Positions 12,401 to 23,639 are shown, numbered from the stretch's first letter. The stretch is DNA of 64,000 bases from Leptoclinus maculatus (GCA_032191485.1 JAVDOI010000007.1:7518955-7582954), one strand, 5' to 3'. Numbers and translations: made by a program. Notes: generated by a model from the sequence alone, not told the origin.

Positions 12401-13734
12401 GGGATTTCCTGCTAATGCAGTGATGATGTCATTACAGAGCATCCCACTGTAGCGACTTCTATAAACAGACAGATATACTGCACACAAACACCCCATTACT
12501 GTAAGCTATTTAGGATCTTGAGGTATTGTAGCATGTTAACTCTGTCCTCTATTTATGGACTAATTTCATCCCAAATGGAAAAAAAAAGAAAAATGCTGAT
12601 TAAAATAAAACACAGCTGTGGCCCACTGAGGGTTGCATGGTGGTTAATTGCGTTTCTGGGTTGTATTGCTAGGAAGCACCTACTTTCTGCTGACGAGGTG
12701 AATCGACTAAAAGAACAGAAATCTGAAAACCAAAAAGCTTGCAGAGAGCACTGAATAGATGCGCAGAGTTGACTTAAATAAAGTCTCCTGGCCAGCGCAG
12801 ATATTATTCATTTTCCCAAAATGCGAAGCATGCTACCAGAAATGACGAGTTTCTACATTGAAAGTCTGCAACAGGTGACTAGTTGTGGGTAATAATCATT
12901 TTAGCCAGCATCACGATAACTCAACAACATTCATTAAAAGTAGCACCACTGTAAAAACATGCAGAATAGTGCTTTATTGATCACTATGCCAGCAGTAAGC
13001 AGCTGCTGATGACTAACGCTCCTGACTAACTAGCGCAAACTCAGCATGTATCCACAATGAATAGATTTTGCAACATTAAGACGGTGATAAGCTTTTATTG
13101 TTGAACAATAATAAAAAGTGGTGATGAGTCAAGTTAGTTTCTAGAAGTTCATAATAGACAGTTTGTACTACCAACTCCTGAATGACCTCCGAGGAACTTT
13201 GCTACAAACTTTAGAACATTTAGAACATTTGTAAAGACAGAGGGTGTCATGGGGCCCCCAGACAGAAGCGCCATTATGTATGTATCCGTCACCGCATCCG
13301 TCTGCGTCAAGACTGTGGAGGGAGAGACGGTCGAGACAATTACAAAGAGGAACGAGAGGTGACAAGAAAGAGATCTGAGTGGAAGGAAAGAGATCTTGAG
13401 TTAAACGAAAAGGGGGAGAAATCAAGAGACGGACAAAAAGAAGAAGAAAAAAAAACCAGGGACAGAAAAAGTATCATTGTCATGTCAAGACAGTCGACTG
13501 GACAGGAATTGATGATGCAATAACAGGATGTCATCGTGTCGTTGGCATTAAGTGCTGCGCTGAGACGTCAGGCGCTCTCTATTTACATATGGAGAGCCAG
13601 ATTGTTCTCTCAATCTTCTTCTCTCTTCTCTCTTCCCTCTGACCTCCTCCGGCCGTTTCACCCTTTCTCTGTCTCTCTTTCCCTCTTTTTTTTATCTTCC
13701 TCCTGCCCATTCGCTCTCTCCGTTACTCAGCCAG
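9426..13734. other. Intron 2 interior, mostly unassigned
   Basis: Unique-looking DNA with a short CA array near 10062-10081 and a 19-nt poly-C run at 10711-10729. No exon, RNA gene or transposon end is recognised. Confidence 0.4.
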
Positions 13735-13840
13735 TTAATTGGTGCTTATGCATTAATGAATGCAGATCGATCGAGGCCTGACACGATGCGCAGCCCTATT
13801 ATCATGCTTTCATATTTATGGTTGGCAATTGTAAGGGTGT
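13735..13840. promoter_or_regulatory. Candidate intronic enhancer / conserved element
   Basis: A short block rich in homeodomain and POU-like sites (GTTAATTGG, TATGCATTAATGAATG) followed by a palindromic GATCGATC core and TTTATGG. It ends abruptly at a long TG array. The block has no repeat features. This is inference from motif content only. Confidence 0.28.
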
Positions 13841-13847
13841 ATAGTTG

Positions 13848-13961
<114 letters not shown>

Positions 13962-14065
13962 TTTTTTCGTGTGTGGTGACCACAGTCTCATCCTTCTAAA
14001 GCTACTGTCACAGCTTTATTAGAGCTATACATCACTGGCACACACCACACACTGACCCGTTGTGG

Positions 14066-14066
<1 letters not shown>

Positions 14067-14115
<49 letters not shown>
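14067..14115. repeat. (TG)n microsatellite
   Basis: About 24 uninterrupted TG units, only 105 bp downstream of the compound TG/GA array. Confidence 0.95.
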
Positions 14116-14116
<1 letters not shown>

Positions 14117-14818
14117 TGTTAGAGAAAGAAGACAGAAAGAGAGATCTGAACTGCACTGTTTTTCTGTAAATGCCAATTTTACATGTTGACAATAGTATCA
14201 TTCTGTCTATTCTTGGTTTAGATATCAATAAAAGCGGTCAGGTTGACAGTAACCACAGACACAATAATATGGAATCTACACAGGAGATACAAACATGCTG
14301 CATTTTGATCACAGCGATCAGTTTGAAGCCGCTGCTTTGACTCTGAATAACATCCTCTACTGTTAATGACTGGACTTAATGAACTGCTCTACCTGCTCCC
14401 TGCACCACATCTCACAGGGCAGCTTCGTGGAACGTTGCAGTAGACAATCGTTTTGTCTTTTATATTATGGCATAAAGTCCAAAAATCCCAAAATCCCACG
14501 AGCACTGTGGCTTTGTCAGTTAGCAGCCCCGTCATGCTTTAACAGAGTCAACGTGCCAAAAGGCCTTTTTTTTCATAACTGATAGACGGGCCGAGCAATG
14601 GCACAGAGTCCAGGTGTGACCGGTGCTTGTGTGTGAGCAACTCAGCAAGGGAGTTTACATGACTGACTGAAAGAGAGGAAGATTGTGTGCGTTGTGTGTA
14701 TAGAGGAGGAAACACTTACAAACCTTCACCCATTCCCTTAACACACATATTGAGAGCTCCACATGAGTGACTTGGGTGAATGGTTGGATAGGTAGGAGGG
14801 TGGATTTAGTCTGTACGG

Positions 14819-14842
14819 TGTGTGTGTGTGTGTGTGTGTGTG
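14819..14842. repeat. (TG)n microsatellite, short
   Basis: Twelve TG units in intron 2. Confidence 0.9.
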
Positions 14843-14927
14843 CATGCTTGTGGATGTGTCCGAGGGTAACAGAGTGATGTGGTGATGCTAGCTTTTCTTT
14901 GTCTGCCATCTCTCTCTGTTTGAAATT

Positions 14928-14978
14928 ATCCATCCATCCATCCATCCATCCATCTATCTATCTATATCCATCCATCCT
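14928..14978. repeat. (ATCC)n/(ATCT)n microsatellite
   Basis: Tandem ATCC units pass into ATCT and back to ATCC, about 50 bp. Confidence 0.9.
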
Positions 14979-15238
14979 TCTACGTCTATTTGATATTGTC
15001 ATCTGGAGGTTAATGAGGCTAACTTGAAGCCTTTGGTTGCACTTCTCCATAACAATGTTCTCTTTAGCGTCTGTCATCTGCATTGTAAAAATATTGTGCT
15101 CAGCTTGACATTTTGGATCGGGGGAGGAAGTACTGGATATTTTTAGACTGGCCTGCTTTAAAGTCTGCTTGATTTGCTGCAAGAAAGAGGCAGACGTTGC
15201 AGTAAATGACATGTTTGTCTGTACGTATGTATGTATGT

Positions 15239-15886
15239 TAGGGGTGTAACGGTTCACAAAATCCACGGTTCGGTTCGGTACGGTACAGTGGAGCCACGGT
15301 TCGGTACGTTTTCGGTACGTTTCGGTACGTTTTCAATACAGTAGAAAACTATAAATGCCAGAGAAACGTACTTGATTTTAAAATATATTTATTCATTAAA
15401 ACTAACATCATAAAGTTATTCTTTGAACAATGATGGAACTATACCTGAGTGACCCATCTTCTGGGGTGTCTTCTTAGCAGCGTGTAAAATAAAAACAGTT
15501 TCTTATGAAAACTAAAATGTAGCATTGTTTGCTGTAGTTATAAACAAATAAAAGAAACAATCCTGTTTTATATGGAACTGTGTGTGTGTGTGTGTTTCTA
15601 CTCAATGTTTAAGTTTTTTTTCAGAAAGATGAGAATGTCTATATATATATATAATGTATATATACACTATATTTATCCCTTTATGGGGGACATTTTTCTC
15701 TGCATTTGACCCATCCCTGTATATAGGGAGCAGTGGGCTGCCAATGACAGGCGCCCGGGGAGCTAGGGGTACAGTGTCTTGCTCAGGGACACTTCGACAC
15801 ATGACACGGCCCAGTCAAGGATTGAACCTTCGACCTTGCGGTTACCAGACAACCCTCTTAACCCAGTGAGCCACGGTCGCCCCCTT

Positions 15887-15933
<47 letters not shown>

Positions 15934-16025
15934 GTATGAACGGTTCGTTCGGTTCGTCATGCGTACCGAACCGTGAGCCTCGTACCGAACGGTTCAATAC
16001 GAATACGCGTATCGTTACACCCCTA
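15239..16025 (+). mobile_element. hAT-type non-autonomous element with intact target-site duplication
   Basis: The ends are TAGGGGTGTAACG at the left and its exact reverse complement CGTTACACCCCTA at the right. The flanking 8-mers are identical (ATGTATGT at 15231-15238 and 16026-16033), the hAT hallmark. Subterminal tracts repeat a GGTTCGGTACG motif on the left and its complement on the right. The 787-bp body has no transposase and carries a nested SINE plus a 45-nt poly-A tract. A second, shorter member of the family lies at 55851-56204. Confidence 0.9.
15640..15887 (-). mobile_element. tRNA-derived SINE nested in the hAT element
   Basis: Read on the minus strand, the right edge starts GGGGCGACCGTGGCTCACTGG. 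It has an A-box-like TGGCTCACTGGGT and a B box GGTTCAATCC about 45 nt later, the internal RNA polymerase III promoter of tRNA-derived SINEs. The tail includes GGATGGGTCAAATGCAGAG, common in fish SINEs. A 45-nt poly-A on the plus strand (15888-15932) abuts the SINE head rather than its tail, which is unusual. The exact left end is unclear within a TA-rich patch. Confidence 0.72.
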
Positions 16026-16199
16026 ATGTATGTACAAATCTGTTGTTTTTCTTTTGCTATAGCTGTTGTAGTTTAGCAGTCATCGAGCACCACTAAAGAG
16101 TTTTAAAGAAACTAGATAGACCGGGAATGATTTGAAATCACATCCCAAACTCGCCCTGGATCTCTACCATACTATACCTTTGCCCCTGAAAAGGGTTTC

Positions 16200-16515
16200 G
16201 TACTCGTTTCCTTCACTCACATCTAGAGTGTTATCTGGAGCGATGTCAGCTATTGATGATGGCTGACATCCACATTTGTTGACGCGATTAGCGCTCATCT
16301 CCGTCTCCTCTGTGGTATTCGTAAGCAATCAAGGTAGATCCTAATTAATTTTTACGGTAAGACGCCTTCACTCATTATCGCAGTTGCATTAAAATCGGTG
16401 CGCTCTGCTGGTGTAAACTAGACACGAGGTGGTATTCCTGGTTTTAGTGGTGCCATTATCAGCTGAACTGTCCTGGGAAATTATCGGCAATTTTTGCACA
16501 GGTGTCAATAGTGTG
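16200..16515. promoter_or_regulatory. Candidate intronic enhancer / conserved element
   Basis: A repeat-free block of about 300 bp between two hAT elements. It contains GCGATTAGCGC, CCTAATTAATTT, CATTATCGCAG and GAAATTATCGGC motifs, i.e. clustered homeodomain-like sites in balanced-composition DNA. No coding potential is seen. The call is by composition only. Confidence 0.3.
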
Positions 16516-17164
16516 CATCCCTGCAATATATAGGAACAGGTGGTAAACCAATTCCTTTAAACCACTTATTTACACCGCAGCTGCTTCATCAAGACCGTCC
16601 ACATGTTCAGTTATTCCTTGTGTGTCTCTCCTTAAGTTCACTGTGAAGCTGCTGCAAGTACAGTTAGAAAACCGGCTGCCATCGGTGACCTCTCCTTGTT
16701 TGTGAGGAGTGTTTTATGTCACTGCTTTAGAGGCTGTGACTATAGTTGCCAGCTCCAGACTGCAGAGGGAGGAAAAATATGGGTCAGAAGAGGGAGTAAG
16801 AAACTGTCAAAGTGAAAAGTGGAAGTTGAATAAACATGTACGAGGAGGAGAGTTATTTTCCCCCACAGTACGAGATGTGTTCAGAGCCAAGTTCAGGTCA
16901 CACAGCCAAAACAAAGCTCTCTTTTTCTATCACCGAGTGATGCATCCGTGGCCCCATGTGAGTCTCAAATGACTATTGCATATACACTGCATACTGTACA
17001 TGAATAGTAGGTGTATAAAATACACACAATCTGCTTTAATACATCTGTTGCGGCCTTAACTAACGACATTTATTTTGTAGTGTGGTTCCACCCTGATGAT
17101 TAAAAAGACATGGTTTAAGTACAGTCTGAGTGTTTTTCATCAACTTCACAGACTGGCTGTTCAG

Positions 17165-17167
<3 letters not shown>

Positions 17168-17221
<54 letters not shown>

Positions 17222-17240
17222 TCACACACATTCAGTCTGA
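17168..17240. repeat. (CA)n microsatellite
   Basis: About 30 CA units with short ATTC interruptions at the 3' side. Confidence 0.93.
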
Positions 17241-17319
17241 GTCGCTATCTTCAGTTTGCTATTAAGAGGAGTGCTGGGCCAAGAGAGCTCTCGACTCTGA
17301 CAGGCTCTCCATATCCTGC

Positions 17320-17340
17320 GCACACACACACACACACTCA

Positions 17341-17404
<64 letters not shown>
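17320..17404. repeat. (CA)n microsatellite
   Basis: A second CA array in the same orientation about 80 bp downstream of the previous one, interrupted by CTCACTCTCT. Confidence 0.93.
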
Positions 17405-17410
<6 letters not shown>

Positions 17411-17540
17411 TCCTCTCCCTCTCTTATGACCATCATGTAGAAGGAGGTGGTTAAGTGTATAATTATGGGATGTTTATGACTGTGTTCCATCACTTGGCAA
17501 CTGTTTTACAATTACTTACTTCCAGGAGGTACAAAAAAAT

Positions 17541-18327
17541 GAGTGCTGGGCAACGATTAAAATTTTTAATCGTGATTAATCGCATGATTTTTCTGCGATT
17601 AATCGCATTGTTATGGCAAAATTCAATAATGAATTCAAAAGTAGTGTATTGCGCACTTTTATTTTAAAAGTACTGCTATATGAACAAAAGTGCAATAACA
17701 TTTGGTTTGCAAACACTTTTTGTTTAAAGTGTTTGACGGTTCTTTTTAACAGCAGTATTCCCTTTACACAGTAGCAGTTATAATACAGTTATAATGATTC
17801 TGATAATAGATATTCAGCCGGTGTTCACAACTTTATCTTCACGTGTGTAATAGGATGCAATTTGAAATAAACACCTTGAAAACGGCAAACCTATCTACGT
17901 CATGTTTTTTTATGTTTGTTAAATTCTCAGTAGTGATAACTAAATTATATGCTTATTATACATATTCCAACCAAAAACACTTTAAAAACTCTAAAATTAA
18001 ATGAATCATTTCTTTTTTGCTTTTTTTGGTATTTTGGTCAGACACATATGCAACGCTGATTACCGTAATATGTGTGCTATTTGTTATAAATGTACGTTGG
18101 TACATAGAGGGTGATAAGAAGCTGTACATGGAGGGACTTAGGACCCAGGGGAATGTAGGTGAAGGAAAGAGACGCCAGACAAACAGCTGTTCACCGGCAG
18201 GTTCTTGTGTTAAAAATGTCCGCTTAATAATAAAAACAAAACTGCGTTAACACGCGATAAAATAGTTGTCGGCGTTAATTAATTAATGCGTTAACGCGAT
18301 AATAACGCGTTAACTTGCCCAGCACTA
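17541..18327 (+). mobile_element. hAT-type non-autonomous element with intact target-site duplication
   Basis: The terminal inverted repeats are GAGTGCTGGGCAA at the left and TTGCCCAGCACTA at the right, differing at the outermost base. The flanking 8-mers are identical (AAAAAAAT at 17533-17540 and 18328-18335). The subterminal regions are rich in TTAATCGTGATTAATCGC and GCGTTAACGCG motifs. There is no transposase frame. A left-truncated sister copy lies at 54981-55802. Confidence 0.9.
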
Positions 18328-18392
18328 AAAAAAATATATATTCACATATTTAGAGCTCAGATGTGAACTGAACTGTGGAATGACGATGATTG

Positions 18393-18620
18393 TAAAGATG
18401 ATGATGTTCATTTAGTAAATTATGGTCGCATTTAGAGTAAAGCAGACAATAAAGCAGGGTATTTTATTTAAAACGTCTTAAATGTCATGTTCAGCGATTG
18501 GCTGTCCTTAGCTCCACCCTCTCATGTCACTTCTGCTTCCAAAAAAACAAGATGGCGACATGTGTACTCGCCAAAACACAGAAGTGACCCGCACGGCCAC
18601 AGGTGACAAAGCAGGAAGAC
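18393..18620 (+). repeat. Teleost interspersed repeat family B, copy 1
   Basis: It shares 'gatgatgttcatttagtaaa', 'gaccataaagca'-like and 'caagatggcgac' segments with the copy at 31700-32045. It lies just after the hAT element. The class is unknown; I recognise it as widespread in fish. Confidence 0.65.
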
Positions 18621-18839
18621 AGGCGAGAGGTTCCTTCTTCTCTCTGAATATTAACAATAAATAATAATATAATAATAATATTTAATAATTAAATAATAAA
18701 TACAGAAGAACACGGTTTGTTTCCTGTTTCCAGCTGCAAGTTAACATTGTTTTTTTTGCCTGACCACAATTGTTCCCTTAACATCACCGAGTGTTTATTA
18801 TAGGAACCATGACGTCGAAGGTCCACCAATCATAAACTA

Positions 18840-18970
18840 CAGTAGTCATGTTAAACCTGATGTTTCCTTCACCTTAACTAAGCTAACCGTGATCTTTCCC
18901 TAAAGTTCACCAAGAGGTTTTGGGCCTAAACCTAACCAACACTGTCGCGTCATAATATCTTTCAATGATG
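18840..18970. repeat. Teleost interspersed repeat family C fragment
   Basis: It carries 'aaccgtgatctttccctaaa' and 'gggcctaaacctaaccaa', a phrase seen in decayed form at 26520-26565, 58290-58640 and in opposite sense near 23650-23830. The fragment is degenerate and unclassified. Confidence 0.5.
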
Positions 18971-19325
18971 GGATTTGGGACACATTTTGAACATATCAGC
19001 TGTTTTATTTGTATACTTCTTTAAGACATATTTGTCAGATTAGTGATTCCCCATAGACAGTTTGTGCTTTTTGGCACTCTTTAATTAAAACCGCCGCTTT
19101 TCAAAAAGGAATTGGAGCCGCAGTTTAAATGGCAGGATGACATAGCTGACTCAGCGATGGTTCTACATATTCCCCCTCCCTGATGCCGCCGTGTGTTTCT
19201 CTCTTCAAACAGCGAGTTTGCTCACAAGGAAGGCGAGTAATCTCACAGGTTTTATAAAGTGTGATCCGGCATAAACAGACATTTCTAAAATTCATTTCAG
19301 TTTGTTTTAGCACTGCATCGGTGCC

Positions 19326-19346
19326 GGGGGGGGGGGGGGGGGGGGG
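19326..19346. repeat. Poly-G run of 21 nt
   Basis: The longest of several G or C homopolymers in the window, about 500 bp before exon 3. It could form a G-quadruplex in RNA or DNA and is prone to sequencing-length error. Confidence 0.9.
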
Positions 19347-19843
19347 ATAAAACCGCTCCTCAGTGAAGCATGAATCCAGGCAGCTCGATGTTCCCCTGTT
19401 GCTCAAAAGAGGAGTGATGAAAGCCGCTGTCTGGTGTGTGTGCGTGTCGGCCGGCCTGAGAAAGGGAGGGGACGCGTCACTGACAGCTACTTCTCTTTGG
19501 AAGAAGAAGATGTTATTCCCCCGTCGACACATTTGTCGAGTCAGACACAGTGTGTGTGAACGTCTCTCCAAGTCATTGTTCAATTCTCTCCGAATTGAAA
19601 AAAAAAGGAAGCGCACGCAAAATATGATGATGTGCCCAAAGCTGCTGCACATAAATGATATATTCTGTTGTATCATCGTCATCATCATAACAGCACGCAT
19701 TGCTGCATTTTTCTTAATGAAATTTTGCAGCTCAACTAGGAAGTCTAAAAATATGTGCCTACGTTTCCATGTGTGTGTGTGTGTGTGTGAGAAAATGTCT
19801 CTTTCCCCTCCGTGAACTGTCTCTCCTCTTCCTCCTCATCCAG

Positions 19844-20041
19844 GTGAGCCTGATGCACAACGGCTGGCCGGTGATTTCAGCATTTGCCGGCGACCAGGAT
19901 GTGACGCGCGAGGCGGCCAGCAATGGTGTTCTGATCCAGATGGAGAAGGGAGACCGGGCCTACCTCAAACTGGAGAGAGGAAACCTAATGGGAGGATGGA
20001 AATACTCCACCTTCTCCGGCTTCCTGGTGTTCCCCGTGTAG
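19844..20041 (+). CDS. cbln1: Cerebellin-1 precursor, coding exon 3 (residues 127-191)
   Basis: The last exon supplies 65 codons plus TAG and completes the C1q domain. It encodes the near-invariant cerebellin block GWPVISAFAGDQDVTREAAS, a segment with MEKGDRAYLKLERGNLMGG, and the family terminus YSTFSGFLVFPV. The Trp in 'NGWPV' and the 'IQMEKGD' segment favour cerebellin-1 over cerebellin-2 and -4. The mammalian proteins end in Leu, this one in Val. The acceptor is CTCATCCAG after a long pyrimidine tract, phase 0. The full chain is 191 residues against about 193 in mammals, with no stop, frameshift or missing key residue, so the gene appears intact and under purifying selection. Confidence 0.95.
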   Translation: MSLMHNGWPVISAFAGDQDVTREAASNGVLIQMEKGDRAYLKLERGNLMGGWKYSTFSGFLVFPV

Positions 20042-20838
20042 AGAGAGAGAGAGAGAGATGGGTTGGAAACAAAACGAGGAGGAGCTGGTGGAAGACGGAA
20101 AGTGTGATGACGACGGGGGGAGGGAGGGGAGGCGGAAGAGAAAAGGATGTGAATAAGACGGTGGAAAAGAAGAAAGAAAGATGAGGGAATGTGACAACAG
20201 ACTCTGAGAGATGTTAGAGAGATGTAAGAGCTTGACGGAGAATTATGAAGCCGGTACATGGAAGTGTATGGCAAAGCTTCTTCACTTCCCTTCCTCCCTT
20301 CATCCATCCTCTCATCCATCCTCTATCCTCCCTTTGTATTTCTCTGTGGCTTGACTGCAGCTTTGGACAGCCAAAACTTTTTTTATTCTCTGCCGAAAGA
20401 CGCAATTGATTCATTTACGTGTTCCAGAGTGTTCTAAAGCCCGAGTGTAAACCCCCCCCCCCCCCCCCCTCTTTTCCTTCAAATTCATTGATCCATACAT
20501 TCATCCATCTCTGTCAACATAAGCTTTGACGAATGTTTCCTGAAGAGCTGCTCTCCACATTTCCCATTTACCGTGGCCATATCTGTAGTGTTTTCTTTTT
20601 TCACGCTTGACATAAATTGCACTGATTTTGGATCAGCCTCTAAACCCCAAAGCCAAACTAGATTTTTTTTTTTATAGGGGAAACATTAAACTATGATCAC
20701 AAAATCAGGTGCTACATGTACATACCCTGTAAAGCTGTGTTTTGTAGTTATTATAATAATTATTGGCTTTCAAAAAAACTTTTCTTTTTCTTGTCTGGTG
20801 TCAAAGTCCTCCACCACACAACTCACGTGTGAAATATC

Positions 20839-20844
20839 AATAAA
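20839..20844 (+). terminator. Candidate poly(A) signal AATAAA (proximal)
   Basis: A canonical hexamer about 800 nt after the cbln1 stop codon. It is one of three plausible sites and is unproven. Confidence 0.3.
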
Positions 20845-21595
20845 GCGCTTCTTACACATATTTCAGGCCGCAATTACGTTTCTGTACAAAATGTCTATCA
20901 GGAAACTATAATATTTTAAATGACTGCTGTCTGGCACAATCTTTCAAAAAGCACTACAGGAAAAAGAAAGGGAACATTTTCATTTCAACTGTGCTGAAAA
21001 TGTGAAGTACATAGTAAAGGTTAAAACATCAGGAATTTTGTGTTCACTGTTAAATGTAGATACAATAATTTAAAATAAAAACTCCAGCCATGTAATTAAT
21101 CCTTAACCGTGACTCTCTTGAGATCTAATAACCCGTAGATTGGTGTTGATACAAGTCACACAGAAAGTATTGCTGTACCTTCTTCCTTCAGTTTGTTTTG
21201 ATATTATCATCTCTCTGGCAGCCACACAAACATTCGAATCGACCTCCATCCTGTCTCACCATCCTTTGTCCACATCCTCCAACCCCCCCCCCCTCGGTCT
21301 GTCTCTCTTCCGCTATCACCGCTGCTAGTGTTTTTCTTCAGATTCCTGCTCCTCTCCAGGATCCTCTTCTCTCTTCGACTATGCTGTTGACCCACAAGTG
21401 CAGATTTCTCTCTCTCTTCCTTTTTTGTACACCTCTGTTATCTCCCCCCCCCCCCCCCCAACAGTCCATCTTCCGCTCCTTCCTCATGTCTACTTTATCT
21501 GCTGCTGTACTCGTTCGCCTCCCAGCACGGATCCTTCCTTGCTTTTCTTCAATGTTGGACTTTGGACACTGAAACCAACTAACAACCACGAACTC

Positions 21596-21598
21596 TAC

Positions 21599-21661
<63 letters not shown>

Positions 21662-21667
21662 CATTTA
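21596..21667. repeat. (TA)n microsatellite
   Basis: About 70 bp of TA dinucleotides with ACATAT and GTATAT interruptions. Confidence 0.93.
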
Positions 21668-22091
21668 CACAGTATATATACAAATGGATATATAAATATA
21701 TCAAAATCTAAGCCACCATTTCTATTCTACTGGTATTATGATGATAATAATGATAATACTAATCCTGAAAACTGAATCTGGTTGATGACTATAATATCTG
21801 TATTTCCGTACTTCAATGTTATATAAAAGAAAAAATATTCTATGAGAAACTTATTAGTGATTGTGTGTGGAAATCTGAGGCTGCCGTTCTGCTCTTCTGA
21901 TTAAAAAAGATGCTTCTTGTTTTTGTTTTGGGTCGAACCAAGTTGTGACTAAAAAGCTGAGACTACTACTTATATAAGAAACCTACAGCTAAAAAGGAAT
22001 TTTATTTATTTATTATTATTATTATTATTATTCATCAATCAATCATATCAATTTATCTACTGTTTTCTTATTTATTTGCTCTGATGAAATC

Positions 22092-22097
22092 AATAAA
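22092..22097 (+). terminator. Candidate poly(A) signal AATAAA (distal)
   Basis: A canonical hexamer about 2.05 kb after the stop codon, followed within 40 nt by T-rich DNA (TTTTATTTTTCTT). The T-rich downstream context makes it a reasonable distal site. Confidence 0.35.
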
Positions 22098-22456
22098 ATT
22101 TAAATGGTACTTTTATTTTTCTTAAACCTACTTTCCTCCTGTTCTGGCACTTTATTTCGTTGAAGCTTTACTTCTGAACGCAATCAGAAGCACACACAGC
22201 CCCAGGTGTGTTGATGAGAGTAATGGTGGGTGGTGTCTTTCTTTCTTCCTCGTTATAGTCTCCTCCTTTCTCCGCAGATCTTTACTCAATCACTTCCACA
22301 CTGCATCTCTGTATGTTTTCCTCTCTAAATCCAACCAATCAGGGTTCTTTGTTTCTGTGCTTCCTCTGTCCATCTTTCTCTTCTCCTGGTCCACCGAAAC
22401 TCTCCGTCTCAATCTTCCTTTTACATTTGTTCATGGCTTATTTTCTTTGGATGCCA

Positions 22457-22840
22457 ATCTCTCCCTCTCTCCCTCTCTGTTTCCCTCTCTCTGTCTCCCT
22501 CTCTCTCTGTTTCCCTCTCTCTGTCTCCCTCTCTCTCTGTTTCCCTCTCTCTCTTTCTGTCTCCCTCTCTCTGTCTCTGTCTCCCTCTCTTTCTGTCTCC
22601 CTCTTTCTCTCTCTCTCTCTGTCTCTCTCTTTCGGTCTCCCTCTCTCTGTCTCTCTTTCTGTCTCCCTCTCTTTCTCTCTCTTTATCTCTGTCTCTTTCT
22701 GTCTCCCTCTCTCTGTCTCTCTTTCTGTCTCCCTCTCCCTGTCTCCCTCTCTTTCTCTCTCTTTATCTCTCTCTCTGTCTCTTTCTGTCTCCCTCTCTCT
22801 GTCTCTGTCTCCCTCTCTTTCTGTCTCCCTCTTTCTCTCC

Positions 22841-22872
<32 letters not shown>

Positions 22873-23258
22873 TTCGGTCTCCCTCTCTCTGTCTCTCTTT
22901 CTGTCTCCCTCTCCCTGTCTCCCTCTCTTTCTCTCTCTTTATCTCTCTCTCTGTCTCTTTCTGTCTCCCTCTCTCTGTCTCTGTCTCCCTCTCTTTCTGT
23001 CTCCCTCTTTCTCTCTCTCTCTCTGTCTCTCTCTTTCGGTCTCCCTCTCTCTGTCTCTCTTTCTGTCTCCCTCTCCCTGTCTCCCTCTCTTTCTCTCTCT
23101 TTATCTCTGTCTCTTTCTGTCTCCCTCTCTCTGTCTCTCTTTCTGTCTCCCTCTCCCTGTCTCCCTCTCTTTCTCTCTCTTTATCTCTCTCTCTGTCTCT
23201 TTCTGTCTCCCTCTCTCTGTCTCTGTCTCCCTCTCTTTCTGTCTCCCTCTTTCTCTCC

Positions 23259-23289
<31 letters not shown>

Positions 23290-23343
23290 GGTCTCCCTCT
23301 CTCTGTCTCTCTTTCTGTCTCCCTCTTTCTCTCTCTCTCTCCA
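22457..23343. repeat. 0.9-kb pyrimidine-only tract with higher-order repeats
   Basis: Nearly 890 bp of CT-rich plus strand built from CTCCCTCT, CTCTGTCTC and CTTTCTGTCTC variants. Marker motifs repeat at long range: CTTTATCTCT occurs at 22681, 22761, 22938, 23099 and 23179, with two pairs exactly 418 bp apart. TTTCGGTC recurs near 22630, 22872, 23034 and 23285. Long open frames here on both strands (up to 348 residues, Ser/Leu or Arg/Glu only) are compositional artefacts. Confidence 0.92.
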
Positions 23344-23639
23344 CTCTGTTAGTTTTTAAGGTTTTGTGGTTTGTTTCTCTCCAGACAGTAATGAGCTCCA
23401 GTGGGAGAATAACAAGCAAACATCAACATCATTTTACCTTTTCCTTCAGATCACCACCCCCCCCCCCCCCCCCACACACTTAATTTCTTCTCTTTATGTT
23501 TTGCTTTCCCGCCGTTTGATTCCCCTCCTGTCCTTTTCTCAACTCGTCCTCACACCTAAACGACAGAATACAGAATAGCTTGTTTGCCTCTGTCTCTCAA
23601 AATGACATATATGACTGTTTGACGATGAACTGGTGTGAA

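Larger units (their letters stand above)
20042..22110 (+). other. Probable cbln1 3'UTR and downstream flank
   Basis: The stop codon is followed by a short GA array and AT-rich non-coding DNA. AATAAA hexamers occur at 20839-20844, 21074-21079 and 22092-22097, so the 3'UTR could be about 0.8 to 2.1 kb. Two poly-C runs (20452-20469 and 21444-21459), a TA array and ATT triplets near 22010 lie inside. Which poly(A) site is used cannot be told from sequence alone. Confidence 0.5.

Noticed and set aside
15780..15887. A tRNA gene on the minus strand
   Set aside because: A and B boxes are present, but cloverleaf pairing is poor and the sequence continues into a SINE tail, so it is a tRNA-derived SINE head.
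19125..19815. Frames of 191 (minus) and 150 (plus) residues just before exon 3
   Set aside because: Both are open on opposite strands over the same poly-G-bearing intron DNA, without a domain. The true exon starts at 19844 with a clear acceptor.
22681..23180. Regularly spaced repeats resembling a CRISPR array
   Set aside because: Repeats and 'spacers' are the same pyrimidine simple sequence, the spacing is irregular, and the genome is clearly vertebrate.
22313..23419. Open frames of 348 and 331 residues (plus) and 218 residues (minus)
   Set aside because: They are only Ser/Leu/Pro or Arg/Glu repeats produced by the pyrimidine tract, open in several frames at once, with no start context or domain.
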